This document shows, piece after piece, positions 34,702 through 44,523 of a stretch of 64,000 nucleotides of DNA. The notes beneath the pieces were generated by a model. The model did no database searches, was not told the DNA's origin, and was given only the letters and a program-made list of their open reading frames with translations. A program made the position numbers and the translations under genes. Position 1 is the stretch's first letter. Each line of letters opens with the position of its first letter. The DNA is from Flavobacterium sp. YJ01 (GTDB taxonomy: Bacteria; Bacteroidota; Bacteroidia; Flavobacteriales; Flavobacteriaceae), in NCBI RefSeq assembly GCF_029320955.1, contig NZ_CP119757.1, forward strand, positions 682,001 through 746,000, given 5' to 3'.

Positions 34702-36690
34702 ATGCAGACAGGTGAAAATGAACAGGCGCTTAGAAAAATTTTGGATATGACAAGGCTTATCAGCATTATATTATTAGGTCTTCATTTCTATTATTACGGA
34801 TATAATGTGTTTAAAATATGGGGACTTGCAGGCAGTTTTGCCGATCAAATATTAGCCAATATTTTTCGCACGGGACTCTTTGATTATTTTCATTTGTCCA
34901 AACTGTTTTCTATGGCATTTTTATGCATTTCCCTGCTTGGGGCAAAGGGCAGAAAAAATGAAAAGCTGGGCTTCAAAACTGCTTTTTGCTATATTGCTTT
35001 GGGATTTCTGTCTTATTTTTTGAGTTACTTTTTTCTCTTCATGCAGTCCAATGTGGAAAACAAACTTGTTCTCTATATGCTGTTCACTGCTGCTGGATAT
35101 CTGCTCTTGCTGTCAGGGGGAACACTGCTTTCTAGAATCATAAGAAGAAATCTCAGTCGCAAGGACATTTTCAACAGGGAAAATGAAACATTTCCGCAGG
35201 AAGAAAGGCTCCTTGAAAATGAATATTCCATTAACCTGCCGGCACAATATAATTTAAAAAACAAAGTACGAAAAAGCTGGATTAATATAATAAACCCTTT
35301 TCGGGGAATCTTGGTTGCAGGAACGCCGGGCTCTGGAAAATCCTATTTCGTGATCCGTCATATCATAACCCAGCACATACGCAAAGGTTTCTCAATGTTT
35401 GTATATGATTTTAAGTTTGATGACCTCAGCATAATAACCTATAATACTTGGCTTGAGAACAGGCATTTATACAAGGTTGAACCGAAATTCTATGTAATTA
35501 ACTTTGATGACCTGAGCCGTACGCACAGATGCAATCCCCTTGACCCAAAATCAATGGACGACATTACAGATGCGGCTGAATCAGCACGCACTATTCTTTT
35601 GGGATTAAACCGTGAATGGATAAAAAAGCAAGGAGACTTTTTCGTTGAATCTCCTATCAATTTTCTTACTGCTGTAATATGGTATCTGCGTAAATACAAT
35701 AACGGCGAGTTCTGCACCCTGCCTCATGTAATTGAACTCATGCAGGTTGAATATAACAGCCTTTTTACGCTGCTGAGAACTGAAAAAGAAATAGAGATTC
35801 TGATAGATCCATTTGTCAGTGCCTACCTTCAGAATGTCATGGAGCAGCTGGAGGGCCAGATAGCCTCAGCTAAGATATCAATGGCAAGGCTTTCCAGTGC
35901 ACAGCTTTATTATGTGCTCTCTGGAAATGACTTCACACTTGACATTAATAATCCTGAAGATCCTAAGATCGTATGCATGGGAAACAACCCACTTAAAATC
36001 CAGACCTATGGTGCAGTACTTTCGCTTTATGTCAGCAGGCTCATCAAGCAGGTAAACCAGAAAGACAGGATTAAAAGCAGCATTATATTTGATGAATTCC
36101 CAACTATCTATCTCAATAATATGGACAGTCTTATAGCTACAGCCCGAAGCAATAAAGTAAGCACCTGTTTGGGGATTCAGGACTTCAGCCAGCTGCGTAA
36201 GGATTATGGCCGAGAGCAGGCGGATGTCATACTCAATATCACCGGAAATATCATCAGCGGACAGGTCAATGGCGATACCGCAAAACAGCTATCTGAACGT
36301 TTTGGAAAAATAATGCAGGACCGTGAGAGTATTTCGATAAACAGCTCGGACACCTCCATCAGCAGGTCAAAACAATTGGAAGCTGCCGTGCCTTCCTCGA
36401 AGATTTCCTGTTTGAGCTCTGGCGAATTTGTCGGCATTACAGCCGATAATCCCGACTGTAAAATTGAGTTGAAAACATTCCATTCCGAAATAATAAATGA
36501 TCACGAGCAGCTTAAAAAAGAAGAAGACTCATATCACGGAATCAGCCCGGTGCGCATTATAAACAACACAATGATTGAACGCAATTATCTGCAGATAAAA
36601 GAAGACATATCCGAAATTGTAAATTCAGAAATGGAGCGTCTTTTGCATGACCCTGCCCTGTCTCATTTAGTTATCAAAAAAAAGAAATAA
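34702..36690 (+). CDS. Type IV coupling protein (TraG/VirD4-like, MobC of Bacteroidota elements)
   Basis: A 662-residue ATPase. Several N-terminal transmembrane helices (about 14-145) are followed by the Walker A motif GTPGSGKS (residues about 207-214) and Walker B SIIFDEFPTIY (about 460). ATARSNKVSTCLGIQDFSQL is the typical arginine-finger/sensor region, and the C-terminal segment has the YLQIKED block of this family. It carries the relaxase-DNA complex to the mating channel. It is the last gene of the mobilisation operon; 280 nt of non-coding sequence follow. Confidence 0.93.
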   Translation: MQTGENEQALRKILDMTRLISIILLGLHFYYYGYNVFKIWGLAGSFADQILANIFRTGLFDYFHLSKLFSMAFLCISLLGAKGRKNEKLGFKTAFCYIALGFLSYFLSYFFLFMQSNVENKLVLYMLFTAAGYLLLLSGGTLLSRIIRRNLSRKDIFNRENETFPQEERLLENEYSINLPAQYNLKNKVRKSWINIINPFRGILVAGTPGSGKSYFVIRHIITQHIRKGFSMFVYDFKFDDLSIITYNTWLENRHLYKVEPKFYVINFDDLSRTHRCNPLDPKSMDDITDAAESARTILLGLNREWIKKQGDFFVESPINFLTAVIWYLRKYNNGEFCTLPHVIELMQVEYNSLFTLLRTEKEIEILIDPFVSAYLQNVMEQLEGQIASAKISMARLSSAQLYYVLSGNDFTLDINNPEDPKIVCMGNNPLKIQTYGAVLSLYVSRLIKQVNQKDRIKSSIIFDEFPTIYLNNMDSLIATARSNKVSTCLGIQDFSQLRKDYGREQADVILNITGNIISGQVNGDTAKQLSERFGKIMQDRESISINSSDTSISRSKQLEAAVPSSKISCLSSGEFVGITADNPDCKIELKTFHSEIINDHEQLKKEEDSYHGISPVRIINNTMIERNYLQIKEDISEIVNSEMERLLHDPALSHLVIKKKK

Positions 36691-36810
36691 AATTTTTATA
36701 CTAAATATGCTGCCTTGATCTAGTCATAGTCTCCAATATTCTTGTAAAATAGACGATAAGAAATGTTCTTCTTTTTAATTTAAACTCTGATAGTCTTAAA
36801 ATTTATTGCC

Positions 36811-36818
36811 TAAATTTG
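36811..36818 (+). promoter_or_regulatory. Possible promoter (-7 element) of the HNH operon
   Basis: TAAATTTG fits the Bacteroidota -7 consensus TAnnTTTG exactly and lies about 150 nt upstream of the HNH gene in an otherwise empty interval. The -33 element is not clear. Confidence 0.35.
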
Positions 36819-36970
36819 TTAACGCAGTTATCTTTAATGGATCCAGTCTGTTATACAATTAGAAAAAGTGTTATGCAACTTATCGTAATAGAGCATTCAC
36901 ATAAATACTAAATGAATTTTATTGCTGCAAAATACTGTGGATTAAAATTTGAAAAATTTAAAATTCTGCC

Positions 36971-38095
36971 ATGTATACCTGCATTTACTGTAATTCAAAT
37001 TATGATAAAAATACGGAACATGTTTTTCCTCTCGGTTTGGGAGGAGAAAACATCATGATGGAATGCGTATGCAGTTCCTGCAACAGTGCATTTTCTAATC
37101 TTGAAAGGGAGCTTTATCAGAAATCTCCTGTTGCCTTAATGAGAAGCTGCCAGGGGATTGTTGGAAATAAATCCCGAAACGCAGTTTCAGCTTTCAAAGC
37201 CCCTATTCTCCTCTGTCAAGATGATATCACAAAAGTGGTTTACGAAGTGGGACAGTCTGAAAGTATGCAGGTTTACATTCGCCCGCAAATCATGCAGATT
37301 AATGATGTTTTTTATGTTGAAACTGACCAGCTCGATAATCTCAATACCCTAATGAAGAAATTTAAGGCATGGAAATATAGTAACTTGCGCATTGTCATAA
37401 AACTTCCTGAATCCAAGCAGAAGGCACCTGAATTTGTTCAGATTGAAAAAATAGATAATAAATATTCGCCTACGAGCTTTTCGGAACAACTGAAAATAAA
37501 AAATGAAATCTTTCTAAATCAGATTCCAAATTCACATCATTTGCATAAATTCATGGATCCTCGGATATATCTTGACGACAGTGGAAATTTAAAAATCAGG
37601 GCAAGAACAAAGAAAGATGCAGTAAAATTTATTCTGGCACTCCTTAAATTCAGTGATTCCAAAAGGCTAATGACTTCTTATGCTCCTAATACTGAAAATA
37701 TGAAGGAAATTTCAGTTGGTTTCAATTTCGACTCCAAAAAAAGTGAACAGGCACTGGTGAAAATTACCTTAAACACAATCTTCCATTATTACCCTGCTGC
37801 CAGATCCCAGATGGTAATGCAGCCCTATTTAGATTTTGTCAACACGGGAGACAAAAAATTTTCAGCCGGCCTTGAGCGCAAAAACAGCATCCTTGATTCT
37901 GGAGTCAACACTCATAATATATTTCTTTATCAGACAAAAACATTCTTAAGTGCACGGATCAGCCTTTTTAACGGACAGATATCATATCAGTTTCTCGTTC
38001 CAGGTCTGAATGTAATGGAACAGAATAGATTTACTCAGGTCATTGTGGATTATAAACTAAATAAAAATCTTATTAGAAATCATATAATAAATTAA
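36971..38095 (+). CDS. HNH endonuclease-like protein (HNH_5 type)
   Basis: A 374-residue protein with an N-terminal zinc-ribbon HNH: Cys4/Cys7 (CIYC), EHVFPLGLGG with Glu16-His17, and Cys34/Cys37-Asn38 (CSSCN). This is the treble-clef pattern of HNH_5 nucleases, which cut or nick DNA. The remaining 330 residues have no recognised family; a DPRIYLDDSGNLKIRARTKKD segment and later beta-rich stretches suggest a specificity or sensor domain. It is the first gene of a four-gene operon (gaps of 14, 24 and 43 nt) following the mobilisation genes, where elements commonly carry defence cargo. Confidence 0.72.
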   Translation: MYTCIYCNSNYDKNTEHVFPLGLGGENIMMECVCSSCNSAFSNLERELYQKSPVALMRSCQGIVGNKSRNAVSAFKAPILLCQDDITKVVYEVGQSESMQVYIRPQIMQINDVFYVETDQLDNLNTLMKKFKAWKYSNLRIVIKLPESKQKAPEFVQIEKIDNKYSPTSFSEQLKIKNEIFLNQIPNSHHLHKFMDPRIYLDDSGNLKIRARTKKDAVKFILALLKFSDSKRLMTSYAPNTENMKEISVGFNFDSKKSEQALVKITLNTIFHYYPAARSQMVMQPYLDFVNTGDKKFSAGLERKNSILDSGVNTHNIFLYQTKTFLSARISLFNGQISYQFLVPGLNVMEQNRFTQVIVDYKLNKNLIRNHIIN

Positions 38096-38109
38096 TAACC
38101 ATTATCTTT

Positions 38110-38727
38110 ATGGATTATATTACCAAAAATACATTTGCACAAGAGATACACCCGTGGCAGCCATTTGTTCCAAAAAAGGCTGATAAAATAATATTAGGCA
38201 CCTTTCCCACGCATGAGCGAAACAGAGGAAGTTATAAATTTTACTATCCTAATCCTAATAATGAATTTTGGAAGATTTTATTTGATATTGCAGGTTTAGG
38301 CTCAGAAGATTCGCAAGAAAAGGATCCTGTAAAATTAAGAAAACAAGTTTTGGCAAAATTGGGGCTTGGTATTGCAGATATCTGCACCGTAATATATAGG
38401 CAGAAGACCAGTTCAAATGACAATGCGCTCTTTCCTATTGAATTTACAGACATTTTCCGTCTGCTCGACAACCATCCCAATATCAAAACGCTTATTGTGA
38501 CAAGCAGCTCCAAAAGCAGCAGCACTTTAGCATGGCTGCATCAGTATTGCAGTCTGAACGGATATACCTTTAAAATTCCAAAAGGCAGACTTCCTAAATC
38601 AACGATTTTAAAATTCACCAATAGGACCATAAGGATAGAAATAATACCTTCATCCTCAGGGCAATCTCCCATAAGAGGCAATGAGCGGCTTGACATGTAT
38701 AAAGCAGCGTTATTGAACAGCATTTAA
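38110..38727 (+). CDS. Uracil-DNA-glycosylase superfamily-like protein
   Basis: A 205-residue protein with superfamily motifs of the family-6/hypoxanthine-DNA-glycosylase kind: ILGTFPTHERNRGSY (residues about 28-42, motif 1), KFYYPNPNNEFWKIL (about 43-57), LGIADICTVIYRQ and a motif-2-like IIPSSSGQSPIRG near the C-terminus. Such enzymes flip out a base and cut its glycosidic bond to leave an abasic site. The standard catalytic residues differ among families and are not certain here. Coupled with an HNH nuclease in the same operon, it could act on modified bases in foreign DNA (compare the phage-restricting glycosylase Brig1). That role is inference. Confidence 0.68.
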   Translation: MDYITKNTFAQEIHPWQPFVPKKADKIILGTFPTHERNRGSYKFYYPNPNNEFWKILFDIAGLGSEDSQEKDPVKLRKQVLAKLGLGIADICTVIYRQKTSSNDNALFPIEFTDIFRLLDNHPNIKTLIVTSSSKSSSTLAWLHQYCSLNGYTFKIPKGRLPKSTILKFTNRTIRIEIIPSSSGQSPIRGNERLDMYKAALLNSI

Positions 38728-38751
38728 AGGGTCTTTAAAAATACTTAAGAA

Positions 38752-39489
38752 ATGGAAAGTGAACAATTTGAAATTAATAATAAACAGATTTTTATCTGTG
38801 AGGAGCACCACCATGTACTCAAATTTTGGAATCAATTTCGAGATGAGCAGCCATATCTTCTAACATTTGATCATCACACCGATCTTCACAGAGCCTTCCA
38901 AGGATTCTTGGACACAATATCATATTCAGGAAAGCGATGGAAATCACAAGAAGAGTGGGATCAAGAACAATCCAGACTGCTTTCAGAAATGTTTGGCGGA
39001 CATTGGAATATAATTAATGATTTGAAGCATGATGAACATATAGATGCGGCAATCAGAGCCGGTATTATAAAAAAGGCGCTTGTGTACAGCCATGATTCAT
39101 ATCATAACAAACCTGACCGGGTGTATTGCATAAATGGAAATGAAAATTATAACGGACAGCCCGTCATCAATAATTCTCAATCTTACCACCTCCCATCAAC
39201 GATAATTAACAGTCCCGATTTAGAAAGAAGGTTTAGCCTCTTCGATCTCTGCATCCCGCGTGAAGAATGGATAAAGAATTACATATTGGATATCGACTTA
39301 GACTTTTTCCAGACAAAGGAATCAATAACTCCCAAAGACACGGCTTTTTTCAAGATGCTTCTCGAAAAAGCCAGAGGGATATCTATTGCAAAAGAAAGTA
39401 AATGGATTGCGGTTTGGGTTCGTGAACACGACGCTGATTTATCTGTAGAGTTTCTTCTTGAAACTTTATTAGATCTAATAAAAAAATAA
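38752..39489 (+). CDS. UPF0489 family, arginase-fold metalloenzyme
   Basis: A 245-residue soluble protein. Two metal motifs of the ureohydrolase/arginase fold are visible: FDHHTD (Asp40, His42 and Asp44, like the DAHTD of arginase) and LDIDLDFF (Asp180, Asp182 and Asp184). SHDSYHNKP and the extended spacing are as in UPF0489 proteins, some of which are peptide arginases that turn Arg to Orn in ribosomal peptides. No precursor peptide or radical-SAM gene is nearby; instead it sits in a defence-like operon between a glycosylase-like gene and an unknown one. It may hydrolyse a guanidino group or a signal molecule; the substrate is unknown. Confidence 0.65.
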   Translation: MESEQFEINNKQIFICEEHHHVLKFWNQFRDEQPYLLTFDHHTDLHRAFQGFLDTISYSGKRWKSQEEWDQEQSRLLSEMFGGHWNIINDLKHDEHIDAAIRAGIIKKALVYSHDSYHNKPDRVYCINGNENYNGQPVINNSQSYHLPSTIINSPDLERRFSLFDLCIPREEWIKNYILDIDLDFFQTKESITPKDTAFFKMLLEKARGISIAKESKWIAVWVREHDADLSVEFLLETLLDLIKK

Positions 39490-39532
39490 TATTCTTAAGA
39501 CGTTGCAATATTAAATCACTTATTGAATTTAA

Positions 39533-40246
39533 ATGGAAAAACAGATTCTCGACAAAAATCAATGGCATAGTATAAGAACAAACCTTAACAATAATTATGA
39601 TTATAGTGATGACTGGAAAAATATCATAGACCTATTCAGAACTAGGATTGAAAACTATTACCTGTCACCCATAAACAGAGTAAAGGTTCCAGGAATATTA
39701 AAAGGTGAGGGCTTCACGATAATGACAATTCAATGTGCCTTAATAGAAATGTTTGCCACTTTTAAATCAGGCCAAATCCATAATTACAGAAAAAACGGTA
39801 ACAGCCCCTCATTCGAATACAAATTAGCTGACCACTGTTTCATAAAATTTCTTCAGACTGAAAAAATATTTGAAAATCATTTTTACAGATATACCACAGC
39901 AGGCGTGAAGATTCTAAATGATCCTTTTAAAGCGAAAGATTTTTACAGCAGTGTGCGATGTGGTCTGATGCATGAAGCAAGAACAAAAGGAAATTGGGTA
40001 ATAAACGCCAAAAGACTATACAATGGTAATGAACATATTTTTTTAACCGAAGATAACGGTACGATCCGTGTCGACAGAAATATTTTAAGCAGGCTTCTTA
40101 ACGAATATCTTGATAATTATCTGCTCGAACTTTCTGCTGAAACCCAAATTGGAAACAATTTACGAAGATTATTTGCGAGAAAACTGGATCATCTTTACGA
40201 CATAGTTCCGGATTCCAATAATTACGATTGGTGGCAGGACTATTAA
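39533..40246 (+). CDS. Unrecognised 237-residue protein closing the HNH operon
   Basis: No family recognised. The protein is soluble and mostly helical. A central segment (FYSSVRCGLMHEARTKG) and a following ANRLYNGNEHIFLT-like strand resemble HEPN-type or Abi-like helical proteins with an R-x4-6-H pattern (Arg at SVRCGLMH), a feature of HEPN RNases; this is weak. It is 43 nt after the UPF0489 gene, all in the same direction, so it probably belongs to the same system. It converges on the large gene at 40293-44186, with 46 nt between stop codons. Confidence 0.55.
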   Translation: MEKQILDKNQWHSIRTNLNNNYDYSDDWKNIIDLFRTRIENYYLSPINRVKVPGILKGEGFTIMTIQCALIEMFATFKSGQIHNYRKNGNSPSFEYKLADHCFIKFLQTEKIFENHFYRYTTAGVKILNDPFKAKDFYSSVRCGLMHEARTKGNWVINAKRLYNGNEHIFLTEDNGTIRVDRNILSRLLNEYLDNYLLELSAETQIGNNLRRLFARKLDHLYDIVPDSNNYDWWQDY

Positions 40247-40292
40247 AAATCGTTTTTTTTATTAAAGTGAAATATCAGCAATCAATACCTAT

Positions 40293-43200
40293 CTATAAAT
40301 AAATCTCTAAATCAGTCCTTCCTGCACATTCTTCAAAAATAGATTTAATTTGAAGTTCTATTTCTTCTTCCTGAGTTTGGCATTTTTCAATGAAAGCATT
40401 CCTTGAAGCGTCAATAACTTCAGCAAGTCTACTATCTAGCGAAGCCTTTCTAATCGAATACCATTGCTCAATAATATCAAAGCTCTTTAAAAGTCGCAAA
40501 TTCCTGCTTTCTAATGCAAATTTAATAACTGTTGAAGTGGAAGTTTCCAATTCTTCATCATCAGTATAATCAAGTCCTAGTTCAAATATTTTATTTATGA
40601 ATAAGTCATAATATAAATTTTTATTAACCGATTCCACTGTTATTAAATTCTTTAAAAGTTCGAGGTTTGATGCATTCGATATGCATTCAATGTTATCAAT
40701 TATATGCTTTTGGATGAAGTTAATCAAATCTGGATTTTCAGTTTTATACAATGTATCTAAAAATGTGTCACTTTCCGCATATCTATCATTCATCAGTTGA
40801 AGAATAAGCAGTAATGATATAAACTTTAAATTCGTATCACTACAGTCCTTTACGATGGCTTCAAATATTTTTTCATGATCTACCCATAGTCCGTTCCTAG
40901 TACTCTGTAGTTTAAATATATCCTCAAAAAAGACCAGTACAGCTAAAACGAAATTCTTTTTTTCCGGATGCTCCAAATAATATTTTAAAACTGAATCCCA
41001 TAAAATTGTATTTATGTTGGAATAGTTCAGCATAGAATAGTTGAGATAAGTCGTATAGATAATATTCCCCATTAAATTATCCGGTATCATATCGATAACC
41101 TCATTTGCATTCTTTCCGTTACTTATGTAACCTAGGGCAGCCTTTTGAACCTCATCATTTGATTCACTATTCGTGAAAGCCACCAACTTTGCCGTCTGGC
41201 AACAGGTTGGGATTTTCTCCAATAACAGTTTGAATTCTTCTTTATTCAACAATTTATTTTTGCTCACTAACTGATTTATGATGATGCTCTGAAAAGATTC
41301 ATAATCGATTTCTAGTAAACTTTTAATCATTTCTAAACGCTTTGTTCTATTGATCTTTTCAAAAGTTTCATCAAAAAAAGAAAAGAAAACATCATCAAGG
41401 CCGAAACGTCGATCGGGGTCTTTAAAGTATAGCTTTAACCAGTCTATGAATGCATCCAATAACTCTGTTTTGCATTTATCTGTTAAAGGTGCCTCATTTA
41501 GCGTATTGTGAAAACGCCCATTATTAATCCTTATGTCCGATGGCAGGTACTTAAATAATATAGGCATTAATTCGCCCCACAAATACCACATAGGTTTACG
41601 GGCTGCGGGTTTGATTTCATACCACCAGTCAAATGTTGCACTGGTATAACCAGCTGAGAATTGTGTAAAAAAAGCAACAGCACCATAAGTTACGAAACGG
41701 TCATCAAAAATAGAACGCATAAAATCAAGAACTTCCTTTCGCCTGCCTTTATCCCTTAAATAAGGATATGAACGAAAAAGCCCTTTTATAAGCTGAAATT
41801 TAACAAAGGCATCATTTTCATAATAAATTTCCTTGAGTTCACTGAAAGTATCCACATTTATGCTGGCCGCCAAAAGATATGCCGCATATTCGCGAATAAA
41901 TGCCTCGTCATAATTTAGAAAGGTTTTAATCGCTTTTATATCGTAAGAAAGCGGTTGGGGATTCGTTCTAGTGGCCCTAATCAGTGATTTCAAAAGCAGG
42001 GCAGCAGTTTCAACTGGTAATAAGCGAGGATCTTCCACGAAATCTTCCCATGCTTTTTGAGTATCCTTTTTGCTCAAACACTCATTGCCGAACCAACCAA
42101 CCTCGATATGCTTATAATCTGGCACGAATGCAATATTGTCCTTCCAGAAATATTTTGTGCTCCCAGATTCGAATCGACTCTCAAATATACTCCTTAATCT
42201 GTCTTTACTATCTGCATTCAAATAATCAAAACAAGAGATTAAAAAAAGAGCCGCTTCATCACGGACTGTAACAAATGTAGAATTTGCTGCTAGTTCTCCT
42301 ATGGTTATAAGCTCCTGATGATCATCGGCTTTGGAGGTGTTTTTAAATAGTAAGTATAAATTTTTGACCCCCTGAAGCGCCATTTTTGCATTAAGACATC
42401 CAACTATCATTTTTACTTTTTGCAGAGAAGCGGTAAATCTCATAGGATTGTTTCCTGACCATAATTTACGACCAGCCTCCTGGTAAACAGGATGCGCAAA
42501 AACAAATTGTTCCCCATAAGTCGTCAGATAGCCTAAATCTATAAGATTAGAGACTGAATTTAGGAATGCTTTATTTTCCCTTAATTGTTCTTTGTATTCA
42601 GCAATTTTATAATCAGCTGATTTTCCTATAGAGATACCAGAAATAGAAGAAGTAATTTTATTAATGCCTGGAAAATAATCTTTTTCATCAGCATCAATAT
42701 ATTCAAGATCAGCCTGCGACGGTCCAAAATTTGTTGAAGCTCCCATGGCCAAAATCTCCATAGCTTGTATTAGATTTTGATCTTTTTTAATCAAATCTGT
42801 AATGCTCTGTGCATTGAATTGTGCCAAATGTCTGAGTTCATCTAATGTTGACGGAATTGACTTATAAGCGACTACTCTGGAAAGGAATGCCAGCTGTCCA
42901 GGCTGCAGCATATCTTTTCCTGTCGAAAACGTAATTGCCTGCCTGACTAGCTTATTTAACTGCGCTGGGATCTTCTTTCCCGAATCTGTCAATTCAGACC
43001 ATATTTCAAAAGCCTTTGAATTATCCGTTAAAGTTAAATCATGCCAGTTGTGTGCAGACAGATATCCGCTTTCTGACAATTTATCTGTCAGCTGTGATGT
43101 TGCGGTACAGATCAGGTAATGGTCCTTATTAGGAGATAAATTACGAACAAAATTTTCTAGTTTTTTTACATCGCCATAATCGATATCGGAAGGGTGCTGT

Positions 43201-44186
43201 CCGATAGGATCTTCAAGATAACAGATTCGCCCTTCTTCTGGTTTTCCGCTAAAAATGAACTGTTCAGCTTCCCGTATGTCTGAGGTTATCAAATAATTAA
43301 ATCCCGGAAATTCATTATGAAGTTCTCTTACTACTTGATGACATCTCTGAGTCTTTCCACATAATGAAGCACCGGAAAGCAACAAAAGTTTATTCTTCTT
43401 CAGTTCACCAAGAAGGATATCTTCATTTCCGATTTTTACATACGGCTGCAAAATCTCAGGTTGAAACGAAAGATTTTGGTCAATTAGGGATTTCAAATCG
43501 TCCAGGATATTATAGTCAGTCCCTGAAGAATCCCTTATAATCTCTAATAACTGAAGAACTAACGTTTCCTGATGTGAGACTGCAACTTTAGATTTACTGA
43601 GTAAAACGCCAATCTTTTCTCTGATAGAAAAAGCGTCAAGTTGATCAATGATGGTTATTTTATCAAGCAGTAGTTCAATTTCTTCAATATTTAGTTTTTT
43701 GAGGTGGGTATCTACAAATTTATTTCGCATCTCAGAGTCCCCCTGAAGCTTAATGACTGCCTCTTTAAATTCTTTAAGTACTGTCTTAGTTCGTTTTTGC
43801 TGATACTTTATCAGATTGGCATTATTTGCAATTATCGACAAATCTTCGCTAAATTGCCCAGCTCTTGCTGAAGTAACAATAAAATATTCTTCCGTTGTTT
43901 TATCATTTAATTTTGAAAGAACATAACTATCATTACTGTAAGGATCGAACTTAGTAATGCATTTTAAGAAGTAATTTTCATTAAGTGCAGGTTTTCTTTC
44001 TTTGCATTCAAATTCAAACTGCATATCCAAGCCTTTTTCTTTAAAGACCAAACAAATATCCCCCTTGCCTTTACTGTCAATAATTACTGCTGTAACTCTT
44101 TTAAAGGTTCTATAGTAGAGATATAAATACAGACCTGTTAAATACTGGTAATGGTATCCCGAAGGGCCAGATTTAGTAACACTCAT
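40293..44186 (-). CDS. Large nuclease-STAND-type NTPase with HEAT-like repeats (probable defence sensor)
   Basis: A 1297-residue single-gene protein. The N-terminus (about 1-150) reads GPSGYHYQYLTGLYLYLYY, then GDICLVF and FEFECKERKP, consistent with a PD-(D/E)xK nuclease of the Cap4/DUF4297 or Mrr-like kind. A P-loop, GASLCGKT (near residue 270), and a CYLEDPIGQ Walker-B-like segment start a STAND-type NTPase domain resembling nSTAND3. The C-terminal 650 residues are helical repeats with the alternation of HEAT/TPR sensors. This nuclease-NTPase-sensor plan is that of AVAST-like antiphage proteins. It stands alone on the minus strand, divergent from the ABC-3C-type operon. Exact type is not assigned. 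Confidence 0.7.
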   Translation of the reverse strand: MSVTKSGPSGYHYQYLTGLYLYLYYRTFKRVTAVIIDSKGKGDICLVFKEKGLDMQFEFECKERKPALNENYFLKCITKFDPYSNDSYVLSKLNDKTTEEYFIVTSARAGQFSEDLSIIANNANLIKYQQKRTKTVLKEFKEAVIKLQGDSEMRNKFVDTHLKKLNIEEIELLLDKITIIDQLDAFSIREKIGVLLSKSKVAVSHQETLVLQLLEIIRDSSGTDYNILDDLKSLIDQNLSFQPEILQPYVKIGNEDILLGELKKNKLLLLSGASLCGKTQRCHQVVRELHNEFPGFNYLITSDIREAEQFIFSGKPEEGRICYLEDPIGQHPSDIDYGDVKKLENFVRNLSPNKDHYLICTATSQLTDKLSESGYLSAHNWHDLTLTDNSKAFEIWSELTDSGKKIPAQLNKLVRQAITFSTGKDMLQPGQLAFLSRVVAYKSIPSTLDELRHLAQFNAQSITDLIKKDQNLIQAMEILAMGASTNFGPSQADLEYIDADEKDYFPGINKITSSISGISIGKSADYKIAEYKEQLRENKAFLNSVSNLIDLGYLTTYGEQFVFAHPVYQEAGRKLWSGNNPMRFTASLQKVKMIVGCLNAKMALQGVKNLYLLFKNTSKADDHQELITIGELAANSTFVTVRDEAALFLISCFDYLNADSKDRLRSIFESRFESGSTKYFWKDNIAFVPDYKHIEVGWFGNECLSKKDTQKAWEDFVEDPRLLPVETAALLLKSLIRATRTNPQPLSYDIKAIKTFLNYDEAFIREYAAYLLAASINVDTFSELKEIYYENDAFVKFQLIKGLFRSYPYLRDKGRRKEVLDFMRSIFDDRFVTYGAVAFFTQFSAGYTSATFDWWYEIKPAARKPMWYLWGELMPILFKYLPSDIRINNGRFHNTLNEAPLTDKCKTELLDAFIDWLKLYFKDPDRRFGLDDVFFSFFDETFEKINRTKRLEMIKSLLEIDYESFQSIIINQLVSKNKLLNKEEFKLLLEKIPTCCQTAKLVAFTNSESNDEVQKAALGYISNGKNANEVIDMIPDNLMGNIIYTTYLNYSMLNYSNINTILWDSVLKYYLEHPEKKNFVLAVLVFFEDIFKLQSTRNGLWVDHEKIFEAIVKDCSDTNLKFISLLLILQLMNDRYAESDTFLDTLYKTENPDLINFIQKHIIDNIECISNASNLELLKNLITVESVNKNLYYDLFINKIFELGLDYTDDEELETSTSTVIKFALESRNLRLLKSFDIIEQWYSIRKASLDSRLAEVIDASRNAFIEKCQTQEEEIELQIKSIFEECAGRTDLEIYL

Positions 44187-44523
44187 AAAATATATTTATT
44201 TACCGAAACATTGATTTGAACTAGGTTTAAAAAAAATATAAAATTTTCTCCATTCCAGATCTTTACTGAAAAATGACAAAACATATTGATATTTGGCAAA
44301 TTTCAACTATGCCTTCATTGTTTTTAAACCTCATTTCATGGCTATAAATGCCTAAAAGTAGCATTAGGCTTTATATATGGTAAATATAGTAATTACAATG
44401 AAAATTAGCGGAATTTTCAGTCAAAAGCACAGTATGCACTAAAAAACAGGTGACTGGAGGCAGCGACCAGCATCCTAAAACCAGTCAGGCAATCCCATTG
44501 TCTGAGTCCAGAAAATCACTAAG
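44187..44523. other. Divergent intergenic region of the STAND gene and the ABC-3C-type operon
   Basis: 337 nt with no gene. AT-rich near 44190-44430, then less so from 44440. It must hold both divergent promoters. TGACTGG (44451-44457) and CCAGTCA (44481-44487) form a 7-bp inverted repeat with a 23-nt loop, a candidate operator or leader structure upstream of the 62-codon gene. Confidence 0.4.

Noticed and set aside
36691..36970. CRISPR array or repeat cluster in the AT-rich gaps of the defence island
   Set aside because: No regularly spaced repeats were found here or elsewhere in the window.
38752..39489. Ribosomal-peptide (OspR-type) biosynthetic cluster around the arginase-fold gene
   Set aside because: No precursor peptide, radical-SAM enzyme or exporter is adjacent; the neighbours are nuclease and glycosylase-like.
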